From contig CACMND010000003.1 in assembly GCA_902614975.1 (NCBI GenBank), positions 1 through 64,000 of the forward strand: a stretch of DNA of 64,000 bases, written 5' to 3'. Made by a program: the position numbers and the translations under genes. Position 1 is the first letter of the stretch. Every line of letters begins with the position of its first letter. Under the pieces are notes generated by a model. That model worked only from the letters and a program-made list of their open reading frames with translations, was not told where the DNA came from and did not search any database. Positions 43,008 through 52,317 of the stretch are shown here, piece by piece. Origin of the DNA: an uncultured Pelagibacteraceae bacterium (lineage in GTDB: Bacteria; Pseudomonadota; Alphaproteobacteria; Pelagibacterales; Pelagibacteraceae).

Positions 43008-44275
43008 TAATTTGATCTTATAATTCCATTATTTTTAATTAAAAAAATATTAGCATTATTAATAAATGGCCTCGATATTTTTTCATTATTAAATTTAATT
43101 ACTTTCTCTGTTTCAGAATTAGTTAAATTAATAATCAAAATTCGTCCATTATCTGTTGACAAATAAATTTTATTTTTAGCAATAACAAAACCTACTGGTT
43201 TAACTTTTTCTCTTTTTTTAAAATTTGAGAAAACATCAGTTATCCTAATTATATTTCCAGTCTCTGTATCAATGACGAATAAATATCCTTCCTCAGAAAT
43301 ATTAAAAATATAATTTTCAGAAATCGTAGGTTTTAAACTGGAGTTTACTGTTTGCTTCCATTTTACTATTCCAGTTCTTGAGTCAATCGAAAATAATTCA
43401 TTTTTATTATTTGAAAAATATATTGTCTCATTATTTAAAATCATTTCCGAATTTTTAAGACTAAATGCATTTAAGAATATTTCGTTACTTTGAGTAGGTG
43501 TTTGCCATACTAAACTACCATCGTTAACATTTAAAGCTGTAAGATCTCCTAAATTGTTAAGCGAGTAAACATTATCATCTTTAATAACTATAGATAATTT
43601 TTTTTGTGATTTAATAAATGTATTTTCTGTTTTGAAATTCCATAATTCATTTCCATCGATTACAGAAAAACATCTTATAACATTATCAAAATCAACAGTT
43701 ATAAATTTATCTGCTTGTACAGTAACATTAGAATTAAAAGGAGTAATGCTTTCTTTTTTCCAAATTAATTGTCCATTTTCTAAATTTATTGAAAAAATAT
43801 TAGATAAAGTATCAACAACTAAAAGTCTGTTATCAATATAATTAAAATATAATATTGGATTAAGTTTTCTCTCTTTCTTTGAGTAATGATTTGCTTTCCA
43901 CAAAGTTTCAAAATTTTCATTAATTCTAAAAATTGTGCCCTTATTATCGAAGTAAATTAAATCATTATTTTCAATAAATAAAATATCTGTATCGATTGAA
44001 TTAAACTGTTTAATCTTTGAAAATTTAAACGTTTTCTTTTTTTCAAATGTTGGCTCAAAGTTAATGTTTCCATTATTATTTGTAATATTATTTACAAAAC
44101 TATTGTCTTTAACTAATTTAGAAAGATTTATTTGTATATTTGGATTTAATTGTTCTTGAATTGGTTTAATTTCTTCAAATAAAATTTTAGAATTAGTATT
44201 TTCTACAGATTTATCACTTTGACCACAAGATGATAATAAAAGAAAAAAGACGAAATATAATTTTATCCTACTCAC
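43007..44275 (-). CDS. bamB: BamB-like PQQ-repeat outer-membrane lipoprotein
   Basis: The 422-residue protein starts with a lipoprotein signal (L-L-S-S-C, Cys17) and has a chain of PQQ-type beta-propeller blades such as N-G-Q-L-I-W-K-K, D-G-N-E-L-W-N-F, D-G-S-L-V-W-Q-T and T-G-I-V-K-W-K-Q. In E. coli BamB helps outer-membrane protein insertion and its gene sits next to yfgM. That same pairing is seen here with the TPR-like protein upstream. Sequence identity is low, so the symbol is by structure and context. Confidence 0.78.
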   Translation of the reverse strand: MSRIKLYFVFFLLLSSCGQSDKSVENTNSKILFEEIKPIQEQLNPNIQINLSKLVKDNSFVNNITNNNGNINFEPTFEKKKTFKFSKIKQFNSIDTDILFIENNDLIYFDNKGTIFRINENFETLWKANHYSKKERKLNPILYFNYIDNRLLVVDTLSNIFSINLENGQLIWKKESITPFNSNVTVQADKFITVDFDNVIRCFSVIDGNELWNFKTENTFIKSQKKLSIVIKDDNVYSLNNLGDLTALNVNDGSLVWQTPTQSNEIFLNAFSLKNSEMILNNETIYFSNNKNELFSIDSRTGIVKWKQTVNSSLKPTISENYIFNISEEGYLFVIDTETGNIIRITDVFSNFKKREKVKPVGFVIAKNKIYLSTDNGRILIINLTNSETEKVIKFNNEKISRPFINNANIFLIKNNGIIRSN

Positions 44276-44912
44276 TGAAACTAGATCTTAGCCTTTTTTG
44301 AGCTTTAGTTTTTATTTTAGAGTTATTATTTTCAAGACTAACTATTTGCTCAAAAAATTCTTTTGATTTTTGCATTTGATTTTTTGATAAATAATATTCT
44401 GCCATAATATAAAGACTATGTGGTTTCCATATACTATCCGCTTTAATTAAAGGATTAAAAATAGCTAACAATTCATTTTCATCTGAAAAATCTGAATTAT
44501 ATAAGCCTTTTTTAAAGATTGTTAGCTCTTTAAACTTTTTATCCAAGCCAATATCATTAATTAAAATATCAAAATAATTGTTAATTTCATCTTTTGAATT
44601 TATCAAATCGTTATCTAGCAAAAAATAGAAAGCTAGAGGAGAATATGTTTTGTCTTTAGCATTTATCACCTCTTTAAGATCCGGGATCACATTATATTTA
44701 TTATCAGCTTCATATCTTATTACAGCTAAGTCGTATTTATCAGCTAATTTTTCTCTTTTGCTAGATTGATATTCTTCAAAAGAAAAGTAACCAATTAAAA
44801 CCAAAATAATTATTACTAATATCGAAATTAAAGAATTTTTATTATTTATGAAAAAGTTTTTAATTTTTTCATTACGTGTTTGGGTATTTATTATTTCAAT
44901 ATCTTCATCCAT
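44268..44912 (-). CDS. YfgM-like TPR-domain membrane protein
   Basis: A 214-residue protein with one N-terminal membrane anchor (about 30-47) and a periplasmic helical TPR-like region, with a C-terminal repeat Y-I-M-A-E-Y-Y-L-S-K-N-Q-M-Q-K-S-K-E-F-F. It is adjacent to a BamB-like gene (8 bp overlap), as yfgM is to bamB in enterobacteria. It starts within the stop of acnA. YfgM associates with SecYEG/PpiD-type complexes in E. coli. Confidence 0.75.
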   Translation of the reverse strand: MDEDIEIINTQTRNEKIKNFFINNKNSLISILVIIILVLIGYFSFEEYQSSKREKLADKYDLAVIRYEADNKYNVIPDLKEVINAKDKTYSPLAFYFLLDNDLINSKDEINNYFDILINDIGLDKKFKELTIFKKGLYNSDFSDENELLAIFNPLIKADSIWKPHSLYIMAEYYLSKNQMQKSKEFFEQIVSLENNNSKIKTKAQKRLRSSFSE

Positions 44913-47581
44913 TAAATCATGTTCCTAAGTACATATTGTAAAATTCCACCATTTTTGTAATACTCTAATTCGTTCTTAGTATCTATTCTACTTAACATTT
45001 TAATTCTCTTGATGTCTCCAGAGACATATTTGATTTCAACATCAACTTCATCTCTAGGATCTATGCCTTTTTCTAAGTCAATAATAGAAAATAGTTCTGA
45101 GCCATCTAATTTTAGATTAGTTCTATTTATTCCATCTTTAAACTGTAATGGTAGTATACCCATTCCTATAAGATTTGATCTATGAATTCTCTCAAAACTT
45201 TCTGCAAAAACAGCCTTTACACCTAAAAGTTTGGTTCCTTTGGCCGCCCAATCTCTTGAAGATCCAGTTCCATACTCTTTACCACCAATTACAACTAAAT
45301 CGGTACCTCTTTTTTTATATTCAACAACCGCATCATATACTGGCATTACTTTTTCCTCAGGGTACAACTTAGTAAAACCACCCTCAGTACCAGGTGCCAT
45401 TTCATTTCTAATTCTTATATTTGCAAAAGTTCCTCTCATCATAACCTCATGATTCCCTCTTCTTGCTCCATAGGAATTATAGTCTTTTGGAAGTATTTGA
45501 TGTTTCATAAAATATTCTCCAGTTGGACTATCTTTTTGAATTGATCCAGCAGGTGAAATATGATCAGTGGTAATGCTATCACCCAATATTAACAGTGGTC
45601 TTGCATCCTTAATTTCTTTAAATCCTTCTGGTTTATCAGGAAGGTTGTCAAAAAACGGAGGTTTTTTTACGTACGTTGAATTATCTTCCCAATTATAAAT
45701 ATTGGTTTCCTCTGTTTTAATTTTTTGCCATTGTTCTGGTCCTTGAGAAACATTTGAGTATCTTTTTATAAACATTTCTGCATTTAATGAATTTCTCAAT
45801 GTTTCTTCTATTTCTTTGTTAGATGGCCATATATCTTTTAAAAAAACATCTTTACCATCTTTATCTTTACCTAATGGATTCTTATACAAATCAAATCTCA
45901 TAGTTCCTGCTATTGCATAAGCAACGACTAATGGCGGAGACGCTAAATAATTTGCTTTTATTAAAGGTGAAATTCTTCCTTCAAAGTTTCTGTTTCCAGA
46001 TAAAACCGAGACAGCATAAATATTATTATTTTTTATGGAATCTGAGATATTATCGGCTAATGGACCTGAATTACCAATACAAGTTGTACATCCATAACCA
46101 ACTAAATTAAAACCTAACTTATCTAAATAAATATTTAGCCCAGCTTTTTCTAGATAATCTGTAACTACTTGTGATCCAGGTGCCAAAGATGTTTTTACCC
46201 AAGGCTTAGTCATTAAACCTTTTTCAATTGCATTTTTTGCTAGTAAACCTGCTCCAATTAGTACACTTGGATTGGAAGTATTAGTACAAGAAGTGATTGC
46301 AGCAATTAACACATCGCCATCGGTTATTTTAAAATCTTCTTTTTCAACATCATAAATATTTGGCTCTTCTTTTTTTGTAATTTCTGAAAATACTTTTTTA
46401 AAATTTGATGATGCGTTAGTAAGTAGAACTTTATCCTGTGGACGTTTTGGTCCAGAAATAGTTGGTACTATAGTTGACATGTCTAAAGATAGTGTGTCTG
46501 TAAATTCAACATCCAAACTTGCCCAAAGTCCTTGTTCTTGAGCATACTTTTTTACAATTTCAACATTTTGATCATCTCTTCCTGAGAATTTTAAATATTT
46601 TAAAGTTTCATCATCAATTGGGAAAAAACCACAAGTTGCACCATACTCAGGTGCCATATTTGCTATAGTAGCTCTATCTGCTAAAGTCAGATTTTTTAGT
46701 CCTTCGCCATAGAATTCAACAAACTTTCCAACAACTCCCTTGTCTCTCAACATTTTAACTACTGTTAAAACAAGATCAGTTGCTGTTGTACCTTCTGGCA
46801 TTTTTGATTTCATTTCAAATCCAATAACTTCGGGAATTAACATTGAAATAGGTTGACCTAACATTCCAGCTTCAGCTTCAATTCCACCTACTCCCCAACC
46901 CAAAACAGATAAACCATTTACCATAGTTGTATGACTATCTGTTCCAACCAAAGTGTCTGGAAATATGTATTCTTCATCTTTATATTTTTCATTCCAAACA
47001 ACTTTTGAAAGGTATTCCAGATTGACTTGATGACATATGCCAGTTCCTGGGGGAACGATTCTAAAATTATTGAATGCTTGTTGACCCCATTTAAGGAAAG
47101 AATATCTTTCTGCATTCCGATTAAATTCAATATCAACGTTTTCTTTTAAAGAATTTTTATTTGCAAATTTATCTACTTGTACAGAGTGATCAATTACCAA
47201 ATCAACTGATGATAATGGATTGATAGTACTTGGATCTTTATTTTTTTCTTTTACAGCCTCTCTCATTGCTGCTAAATCTGCAACTGCAGGAATTCCAGTG
47301 TAGTCTTGAAGCAACACCCTCGCAGGCCTATATGCAATTTCTGTGTTAGAACTTTTAGATTTTAACCAATCTTTAATAGCTTCAATTTGATTTTTATTAA
47401 CCGTTATATCGTCCTCAAATCTTAACAAATTCTCAAGTAAGACCTTCAATGATTTTGGAAGCTTTGATATACCTTCTAAACCATTTTTCTCAGCCTCTTT
47501 CAGTGAGTAAAAATTATAACTTTTGCCGTTAACTGAAATTTTAGTTAACGAATTGAACGAGTTTTTGTCTCCTGGTTTCAT
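44912..47581 (-). CDS. acnA: Aconitate hydratase
   Basis: The gene is 889 residues from the ATG at 47581 (M-K-P-G-D-K-N-S), matching E. coli AcnA (891). A longer frame starts at 47644, but it would overlap the LysE gene end and add 21 unmatched residues, so the shorter start is preferred. Iron-sulfur cluster Cys residues sit in S-C-T-N-T-S-N and G-C-T-T-C-I-G-N-S-G-P. The C-terminal swivel domain with G-K-E-Y-G-T-G-S-S-R-D-W-A-A-K-G is typical. It interconverts citrate and isocitrate in the TCA cycle. Confidence 0.95.
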   Translation of the reverse strand: MKPGDKNSFNSLTKISVNGKSYNFYSLKEAEKNGLEGISKLPKSLKVLLENLLRFEDDITVNKNQIEAIKDWLKSKSSNTEIAYRPARVLLQDYTGIPAVADLAAMREAVKEKNKDPSTINPLSSVDLVIDHSVQVDKFANKNSLKENVDIEFNRNAERYSFLKWGQQAFNNFRIVPPGTGICHQVNLEYLSKVVWNEKYKDEEYIFPDTLVGTDSHTTMVNGLSVLGWGVGGIEAEAGMLGQPISMLIPEVIGFEMKSKMPEGTTATDLVLTVVKMLRDKGVVGKFVEFYGEGLKNLTLADRATIANMAPEYGATCGFFPIDDETLKYLKFSGRDDQNVEIVKKYAQEQGLWASLDVEFTDTLSLDMSTIVPTISGPKRPQDKVLLTNASSNFKKVFSEITKKEEPNIYDVEKEDFKITDGDVLIAAITSCTNTSNPSVLIGAGLLAKNAIEKGLMTKPWVKTSLAPGSQVVTDYLEKAGLNIYLDKLGFNLVGYGCTTCIGNSGPLADNISDSIKNNNIYAVSVLSGNRNFEGRISPLIKANYLASPPLVVAYAIAGTMRFDLYKNPLGKDKDGKDVFLKDIWPSNKEIEETLRNSLNAEMFIKRYSNVSQGPEQWQKIKTEETNIYNWEDNSTYVKKPPFFDNLPDKPEGFKEIKDARPLLILGDSITTDHISPAGSIQKDSPTGEYFMKHQILPKDYNSYGARRGNHEVMMRGTFANIRIRNEMAPGTEGGFTKLYPEEKVMPVYDAVVEYKKRGTDLVVIGGKEYGTGSSRDWAAKGTKLLGVKAVFAESFERIHRSNLIGMGILPLQFKDGINRTNLKLDGSELFSIIDLEKGIDPRDEVDVEIKYVSGDIKRIKMLSRIDTKNELEYYKNGGILQYVLRNMI

Positions 47582-47583
47582 AT

Positions 47584-48174
47584 TTAATAATAAAATGTAG
47601 CTATGCAGCCTAATAAAAGCGCTGACATAACATAATTGAACCATTTAATAAATTTCTCATTTGTCGCGAATTTTCTCATAAATTTACCAATTAAAGTCCA
47701 AAATAAGATGCTAAATATAGCAAAAAAAAAGGCAGAAGTTAGGAGCCATAAGGAATAAATAAAAAAGTTATCTCCAGATTCGATATAAGTTGATACTGCA
47801 ATAATTGCAACGATTACTCCTTTAGGATTTAAGAATTGAAAAAGAAATGTTTCTATAAATTTTACAGGTTCAAGTTTTTCTTTTTGATTTGATGATTTAG
47901 AAAATGAAATTCTGTAAGCCAAGTAAACTAAAAATGCAGAGCCTGTAAAAACTAAAATTTTTTGAATTATTGGATATAATTTAAAAATGTTAATTAGCCC
48001 AAAATTGACTAAAGATAACATTGAAGTAAAACCAAATATAACACCTAACATTAGAGGTATAGTTTTTTTTACTCCATGATTAAAACCTGAATGAGATGCA
48101 ACAATATTATTTGGACCAGGCGAACAACTAGTAACAAAAAAAAATAAGCTTAATGATAATAATTCTGGATGCAT
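47584..48174 (-). CDS. LysE/RhtB-family amino-acid exporter
   Basis: A 196-residue protein with six hydrophobic segments and the LysE signature S-C-S-P-G-P-N-N-I-V-A-S-H-S-G-F-N-H-G near 16-34. These proteins export amino acids or derivatives. The substrate is unknown. It ends 2 bp before the acnA start codon and directly follows the CsaA-like gene (no gap), so the three may be one transcript. Confidence 0.85.
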   Translation of the reverse strand: MHPELLSLSLFFFVTSCSPGPNNIVASHSGFNHGVKKTIPLMLGVIFGFTSMLSLVNFGLINIFKLYPIIQKILVFTGSAFLVYLAYRISFSKSSNQKEKLEPVKFIETFLFQFLNPKGVIVAIIAVSTYIESGDNFFIYSLWLLTSAFFFAIFSILFWTLIGKFMRKFATNEKFIKWFNYVMSALLLGCIATFYY

Positions 48175-48516
48175 TTAAGCAATCGGTAATCCATTCTCTG
48201 CTTCTTGAGATGGGTGAACTAAAGTTACTCTGCCCTCTGCATCTATAGCTCCAAGAATTAATACTTGCGAAACAACTCCAGCAATATTTTTTTCTGCAAA
48301 ATTACAAACACCGATTACTTGTTTTCCTTTAAGATTCTCTTCATTATAATAATGAGTAATTTGAGCTGAAGATTGTTTTATCCCTATCTTTTCTCCAAAA
48401 TCAACTTCTACAACTAATGAAGGTTTTCTTGCTTTTTCATTTTTTCTTACAGAAATAATTGTTCCCAATCTAATATCTACTTTATCAAAATCTTCATACG
48501 TAATTTGTTCTTTCAT
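48175..48516 (-). CDS. csaA: CsaA-like tRNA-binding-domain protein
   Basis: This 113-residue protein is a single tRNA-binding (OB-fold) domain, with D-I-R-L-G-T-I near 14-20, S-A-Q-I-T-H-Y-Y near 50-57 and the C-terminal G-x-V-x-L-V-H-P motif of CsaA. CsaA has been described as a small chaperone related to the MetRS C-domain. It is divergent from argE with a 25 bp gap, so its promoter and argE's overlap. Confidence 0.88.
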   Translation of the reverse strand: MKEQITYEDFDKVDIRLGTIISVRKNEKARKPSLVVEVDFGEKIGIKQSSAQITHYYNEENLKGKQVIGVCNFAEKNIAGVVSQVLILGAIDAEGRVTLVHPSQEAENGLPIA

Positions 48517-48541
48517 AAATTTAATATATAATGATTTGTAA

Positions 48542-49729
48542 ATGAGTACAGAAAATAATCCTGATAAAATTTATAAAGATTCGATACGAATATTGACAGA
48601 TTTGATTGCTTTCAAAACTATTTCTGGAAACGATAATAATAGTCTCATTAATTATTGTGATGATATTTTAAAAAATTTAGGAGCAACTTCATTTAGAATT
48701 TTTGATGGAGATAAAAAAAGAGTTAATCTTTTTGCTTCTTTAAAATCTAAAAATGGAAATGGTAAAAAACCTATTATTCTTTCAGGTCATACAGATGTAG
48801 TCCCGGTTTCAAAAGGCTGGTCTACTGATCCATTTGTTGCAACTATAAAAAATGAGAAATTATTTGGGAGAGGTTCTTGTGATATGAAAGGTTTTATTGC
48901 ATGTGCTCTAGCATATGCTCCTGTATTTAGAGAAAATAATTTAGATAGAGACATTCACTTTTCATTTACATTCGATGAAGAAACTGCATGCATTGGTGCA
49001 CCATTATTAATAAAAGAATTAAAAAAAAGAGATATTAAAGATGGAATTTGTATTATTGGTGAACCAACCAATATGAAAATCATTGATGCCCATAAAGGTA
49101 TGAATGAATATACAATTCACTTTGGAGGTTTGGCTGGTCATAGTTCTAAACCAGACCAAGGTGTTAATGCAGTTGAATATGCATCGAGGTATGTAAACAA
49201 ATTACTAGAAATTAGATCAAAACTAAAAGATAGAGCTCCTAAAGATTGTATATTTAATCCACCATATTCTACATTATCAGTTGGTGGAGTTTCAGGTGGT
49301 ATAGCTCATAATGTTATCGCTGATAAATGTAAAGTTGAATGGGAAACTAGACCGGTGGTCAGAGAAGATGGAGATTTTGTAAATCAAATAATAGACGATT
49401 ATGTTGATAAAGAATTATTGCCAGAAATGAAAAAAGTTTTTTCAGATGCTTATATTAAAAAAGAAATTATAGGTGAAGTAGTTGGATTTAATAGATTGAA
49501 CGATTCCGAAGCTTGTGAATTTGTTTCAAGTATAACTGGTGACAATTCAAGAGAAGCTGTTTCATTTGGAACAGAGGCTGGACTCTTTCAAGAAGTTGGT
49601 ATTAGCACTGTAGTTTGTGGGCCCGGTTCGATTGAACAGGCTCATAAAATTGATGAATATATAGAACTTAGTGAATTAAAGAAATGTCTAGACTTTTTAA
49701 AAGGTGTAAAAGATAAGTCTATAAATTAA
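48542..49729 (+). CDS. argE: Acetylornithine deacetylase (M20 family)
   Basis: 395 residues with M20 metal-ligand motifs S-G-H-T-D-V-V-P near 81-88, G-R-G-S-C-D-M-K-G near 107-115, F-D-E-E-T-A near 142-147, and a late G-P-G-S-I-E-Q-A-H-K near 359-368. This pattern fits ArgE (N-acetylornithine to ornithine plus acetate); other M20 deacylases look similar. Nearby agmatinase-family and aldehyde dehydrogenase genes could link to arginine/polyamine turnover. It overlaps the aldehyde dehydrogenase end by 4 bp. Confidence 0.82.
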   Translation: MSTENNPDKIYKDSIRILTDLIAFKTISGNDNNSLINYCDDILKNLGATSFRIFDGDKKRVNLFASLKSKNGNGKKPIILSGHTDVVPVSKGWSTDPFVATIKNEKLFGRGSCDMKGFIACALAYAPVFRENNLDRDIHFSFTFDEETACIGAPLLIKELKKRDIKDGICIIGEPTNMKIIDAHKGMNEYTIHFGGLAGHSSKPDQGVNAVEYASRYVNKLLEIRSKLKDRAPKDCIFNPPYSTLSVGGVSGGIAHNVIADKCKVEWETRPVVREDGDFVNQIIDDYVDKELLPEMKKVFSDAYIKKEIIGEVVGFNRLNDSEACEFVSSITGDNSREAVSFGTEAGLFQEVGISTVVCGPGSIEQAHKIDEYIELSELKKCLDFLKGVKDKSIN

Positions 49730-51159
49730 TTCCAACCACCTACAGATTTAACTTCTAGAAATTCAAGCAATCCTTCTTTACCCGCTTCCCTTCCAATTCC
49801 AGAATGTTTGAAACCTCCAAAAGGTGCATCAACTGCAATACCAGCACCATTTACATCAACCATTCCAGATCTAAGTTTTCTGGCAACTCTTTGTACCTTT
49901 TCCTTATCTTGAGTTTGAATATAGTTTGTTAATCCATAATCAGTATCATTTGCAATTTTAATTGCTTCTTCTTCAGTTTCAAATGGAATAACAGATAAAA
50001 CAGGACCAAATATTTCTGTTCTTGCAATTTCCATTTCATTTTTTACATCTGCAAAAACTGTCGGTTTTACATAATAACCATCATTTAATCCGTTTGGTTT
50101 TCCAACTCCACCTGCAACTAATTTTGCTCCTTCATCTATTCCTTTTTGAATTAAACCTTGAATTTTATTGAATTGAGTTTCAGAAATTACAGGACCAATA
50201 TGCTCTCCATTTTTATTTGGATCGTCTACTTTAAATTCATTTGCATATTTTCTTAGTCTTTCTATCGCTTCATTATAAATTGATTTTTCAACAAGCATTC
50301 TTGTAGGGGCATTACATGATTGTCCTGAATTTCTAAAACATCTAAATGCACCTCTTTCTATTGCTTCAGCATCAGCATCTTCAAATATAATATTTGCACC
50401 TTTTCCTCCTAGCTCCAGACTTACTCTTTTAAAGTCCTTTGCGGCATTTTGAGAAATTAAAGCCCCTGCTCTTGTAGAGCCAGTGAATGAAATCATATTT
50501 ACATCTGGATGACTTGTTAATGCATCTCCAGTTATTTCCCCATCTCCATTTACTAAATTAAAAACACCTTTCGGAAATTTTGCTTCATCTATTAACTCCG
50601 CTATGATCATTGCCGATAAAGGTGCTAGTTCCGAAGGTTTTAAAATCATAGTACAACCAGAGGCCAATGCAGGAATGACTTTTAAAGTAACTTGATTTAT
50701 TGGCCAGTTCCACGGTGTTATTAATGCACACACACCTTTAGGCTCGTATATTATTCTTTGATTTTTTGCATGATCTCCCAAAGGTTTTTCGAATTCAAAT
50801 TCTTTTAGATAACGAATAAATGATTTTGTATGACTCGCACCAGTTCCTGTTTGTAGTTTTGACGCAAAGTCTTTTGGTGCTCCCATCTCTTGAATAATTG
50901 CATCTGTAATATCATTCCATCTTTTTTTATATAATGAATAAAAAACTTCTAATAATGACAATCTTTCTTCTTTAGAGGTAAATCCCCAGGTTTTAAAAGC
51001 TTCTTTAGCTGCTAAAACTGCATCATTGATATCATCCTTACTGCCTAAAGAAATTACTGCACAATTTTTTTCTGTTGCTGGATTTATGACCTCAATGTCT
51101 TTTGGGTTTTTTGGGGGAACCCATGAACCATTAATATAAAAATTTCTCTTTTCAATCAT
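49726..51159 (-). CDS. Aldehyde dehydrogenase
   Basis: A 477-residue NAD(P)-dependent aldehyde dehydrogenase. The general base motif is L-E-L-G-G-K-G near 250-256, and the catalytic Cys lies in F-R-N-S-G-Q-S-C-N-A-P near 278-288. Cofactor-binding F-T-G-S-T-R-A-G is near 228-235. It follows the agmatinase-family gene by 20 bp on the same strand, so it may oxidise an aminoaldehyde such as 4-guanidinobutyraldehyde or 4-aminobutyraldehyde. Substrate specificity is not determinable here. Confidence 0.9.
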   Translation of the reverse strand: MIEKRNFYINGSWVPPKNPKDIEVINPATEKNCAVISLGSKDDINDAVLAAKEAFKTWGFTSKEERLSLLEVFYSLYKKRWNDITDAIIQEMGAPKDFASKLQTGTGASHTKSFIRYLKEFEFEKPLGDHAKNQRIIYEPKGVCALITPWNWPINQVTLKVIPALASGCTMILKPSELAPLSAMIIAELIDEAKFPKGVFNLVNGDGEITGDALTSHPDVNMISFTGSTRAGALISQNAAKDFKRVSLELGGKGANIIFEDADAEAIERGAFRCFRNSGQSCNAPTRMLVEKSIYNEAIERLRKYANEFKVDDPNKNGEHIGPVISETQFNKIQGLIQKGIDEGAKLVAGGVGKPNGLNDGYYVKPTVFADVKNEMEIARTEIFGPVLSVIPFETEEEAIKIANDTDYGLTNYIQTQDKEKVQRVARKLRSGMVDVNGAGIAVDAPFGGFKHSGIGREAGKEGLLEFLEVKSVGGWN

Positions 51160-51179
51160 GCGCGCAAATTATCCTTTCT

Positions 51180-52133
51180 TCATGATTTTGCAAATAAATT
51201 TGTTAATTCATAAACAATTGTTGCTGCAGCTAGAGAGGTTACTTCTGCATGGTCATAAGCAGGCGCAACTTCAACTACATCTGCAGAAATCAAATTTAAG
51301 CCTGATAAACCTCTGAGGACGTTTACCATTTCTCTTGTGGTCATCCCTGCAATTTCAGGTGTTCCTGTGCCTGGTGCAAATGCTGGATCTAATACATCAA
51401 TATCAATGGACAAATATAATGCATTATCACCTACTCTATTTTTTATTCTTTCAACGATTTTATCAATTCCTTCTGTTTGAAATTCATCACAATGAATAAT
51501 TTTAAATCCAAAGCTTTCATCATTTTTTATATCATCTCTGCTATAAAGTGGACCTCTTATACCTACATGCATAGAGGCATCATCTAAAAATAAATTTTCC
51601 TCACGAGCTCTTCTAAATGGAGTGCCATGCGTATATGGTGCTCCAAAGTAAGTATCCCAGGTATCTAAATGGGCATCAAAATGAACAAGTGATACGGGTC
51701 CATTATTCTTTTTATTGGCTGCTCTAAGTAAAGGCACAGCAATTGTGTGATCTCCTCCAAGGCTTATTATTCCTCCAACTTTATTTAATAAATCGGTTGC
51801 TCCTACTTCAATTTGTTTGATGGCTTCATCAATATTAAATGGATTGCAAGTAATGTCACCTGCATCTGCCACTTGTTGTACTTTGAATGGTTCTACATCA
51901 TAATTAGGATGATAATTAGTCCTTAAATGTCTAGATGCTTGTCTAATACTTTGTGGGCCAAATCTTGCACCTGGTCTATAACTAGTTCCTGAATCAAATG
52001 GAACTCCGACAATAGCAACATCACAACTTTCTACATCTCTTAGCTCAGGTAATCTTGCAAATGTAGAAGGGCCCGCATATCTTGGGACTTCTGTGCCACT
52101 AACAGGCTGAATAGGTTTTTTAGACTTTGTCAT
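51180..52133 (-). CDS. speB: Agmatinase/guanidinobutyrase-family ureohydrolase
   Basis: 317 residues with the full ureohydrolase Mn2+ site: His129 in G-G-D-H-T, Asp153/His155/Asp157 in D-A-H-L-D-T, and Asp244/Asp246 in S-I-D-I-D-V. The motif G-T-G-T-P-E-I-A-G near 255-263 and a long N-terminus fit agmatinase or guanidinobutyrase equally. It releases urea from a guanidino compound. Its start codon overlaps the stop of the 44-residue ORF as ATGA, and I see no Shine-Dalgarno of its own. Confidence 0.82.
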   Translation of the reverse strand: MTKSKKPIQPVSGTEVPRYAGPSTFARLPELRDVESCDVAIVGVPFDSGTSYRPGARFGPQSIRQASRHLRTNYHPNYDVEPFKVQQVADAGDITCNPFNIDEAIKQIEVGATDLLNKVGGIISLGGDHTIAVPLLRAANKKNNGPVSLVHFDAHLDTWDTYFGAPYTHGTPFRRAREENLFLDDASMHVGIRGPLYSRDDIKNDESFGFKIIHCDEFQTEGIDKIVERIKNRVGDNALYLSIDIDVLDPAFAPGTGTPEIAGMTTREMVNVLRGLSGLNLISADVVEVAPAYDHAEVTSLAAATIVYELTNLFAKS

Positions 52134-52264
52134 TTTAGTAATAAGAATATTATTAGAATGATCCAGAAAAAGGGATAATAGAAATATATGTATTTTTTTG
52201 CAAACATCTTAGGCACTGACTCATGATCTCTATTAATATTTTTTTTTCTTTTTCTTTTTTTCAT
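52130..52264 (-). CDS. 44-residue single-TM protein coupled to the agmatinase gene
   Basis: An unlisted small ORF: ATG at 52264, stop at 52130-52132. The protein has a very basic N-terminus (M-K-K-R-K-R-K-K-N-I) and a C-terminal membrane segment of about 16 residues (Y-Y-P-F-F-W-I-I-L-I-I-F-L-L-L-K). An AGGA lies 8 nt before the ATG, and a TATAAT with a 17 bp-spaced TTAATA places a promoter 25-50 bp upstream. The stop overlaps the agmatinase ATG as ATGA, so agmatinase translation probably depends on this ORF. Function is unknown: peptide, leader or membrane anchor. Confidence 0.6.
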   Translation of the reverse strand: MKKRKRKKNINRDHESVPKMFAKKYIYFYYPFFWIILIIFLLLK

Positions 52265-52287
52265 TAAATAAATCCTATCACATTCAT

Positions 52288-52316
52288 ATTATATCTAATA
52301 TCATCAAAATTATTAA
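52288..52316 (-). promoter_or_regulatory. Sigma70-type promoter for the small ORF-agmatinase unit
   Basis: On the minus strand a perfect TATAAT (52288-52293) and a TTAATA (52311-52316) are separated by 17 bp, just upstream of the 44-residue ORF. The plus-strand metallopeptidase gene starts at 52318, so the two promoters are back to back. Confidence 0.55.
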
Positions 52317-52317
52317 A

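Noticed and set aside
47582-47644. Longer aconitase start at 47644 giving a 910-residue frame.
   Set aside because: It overlaps the LysE coding end and adds 21 residues with no match to AcnA; the ATG at 47581 gives the family length.
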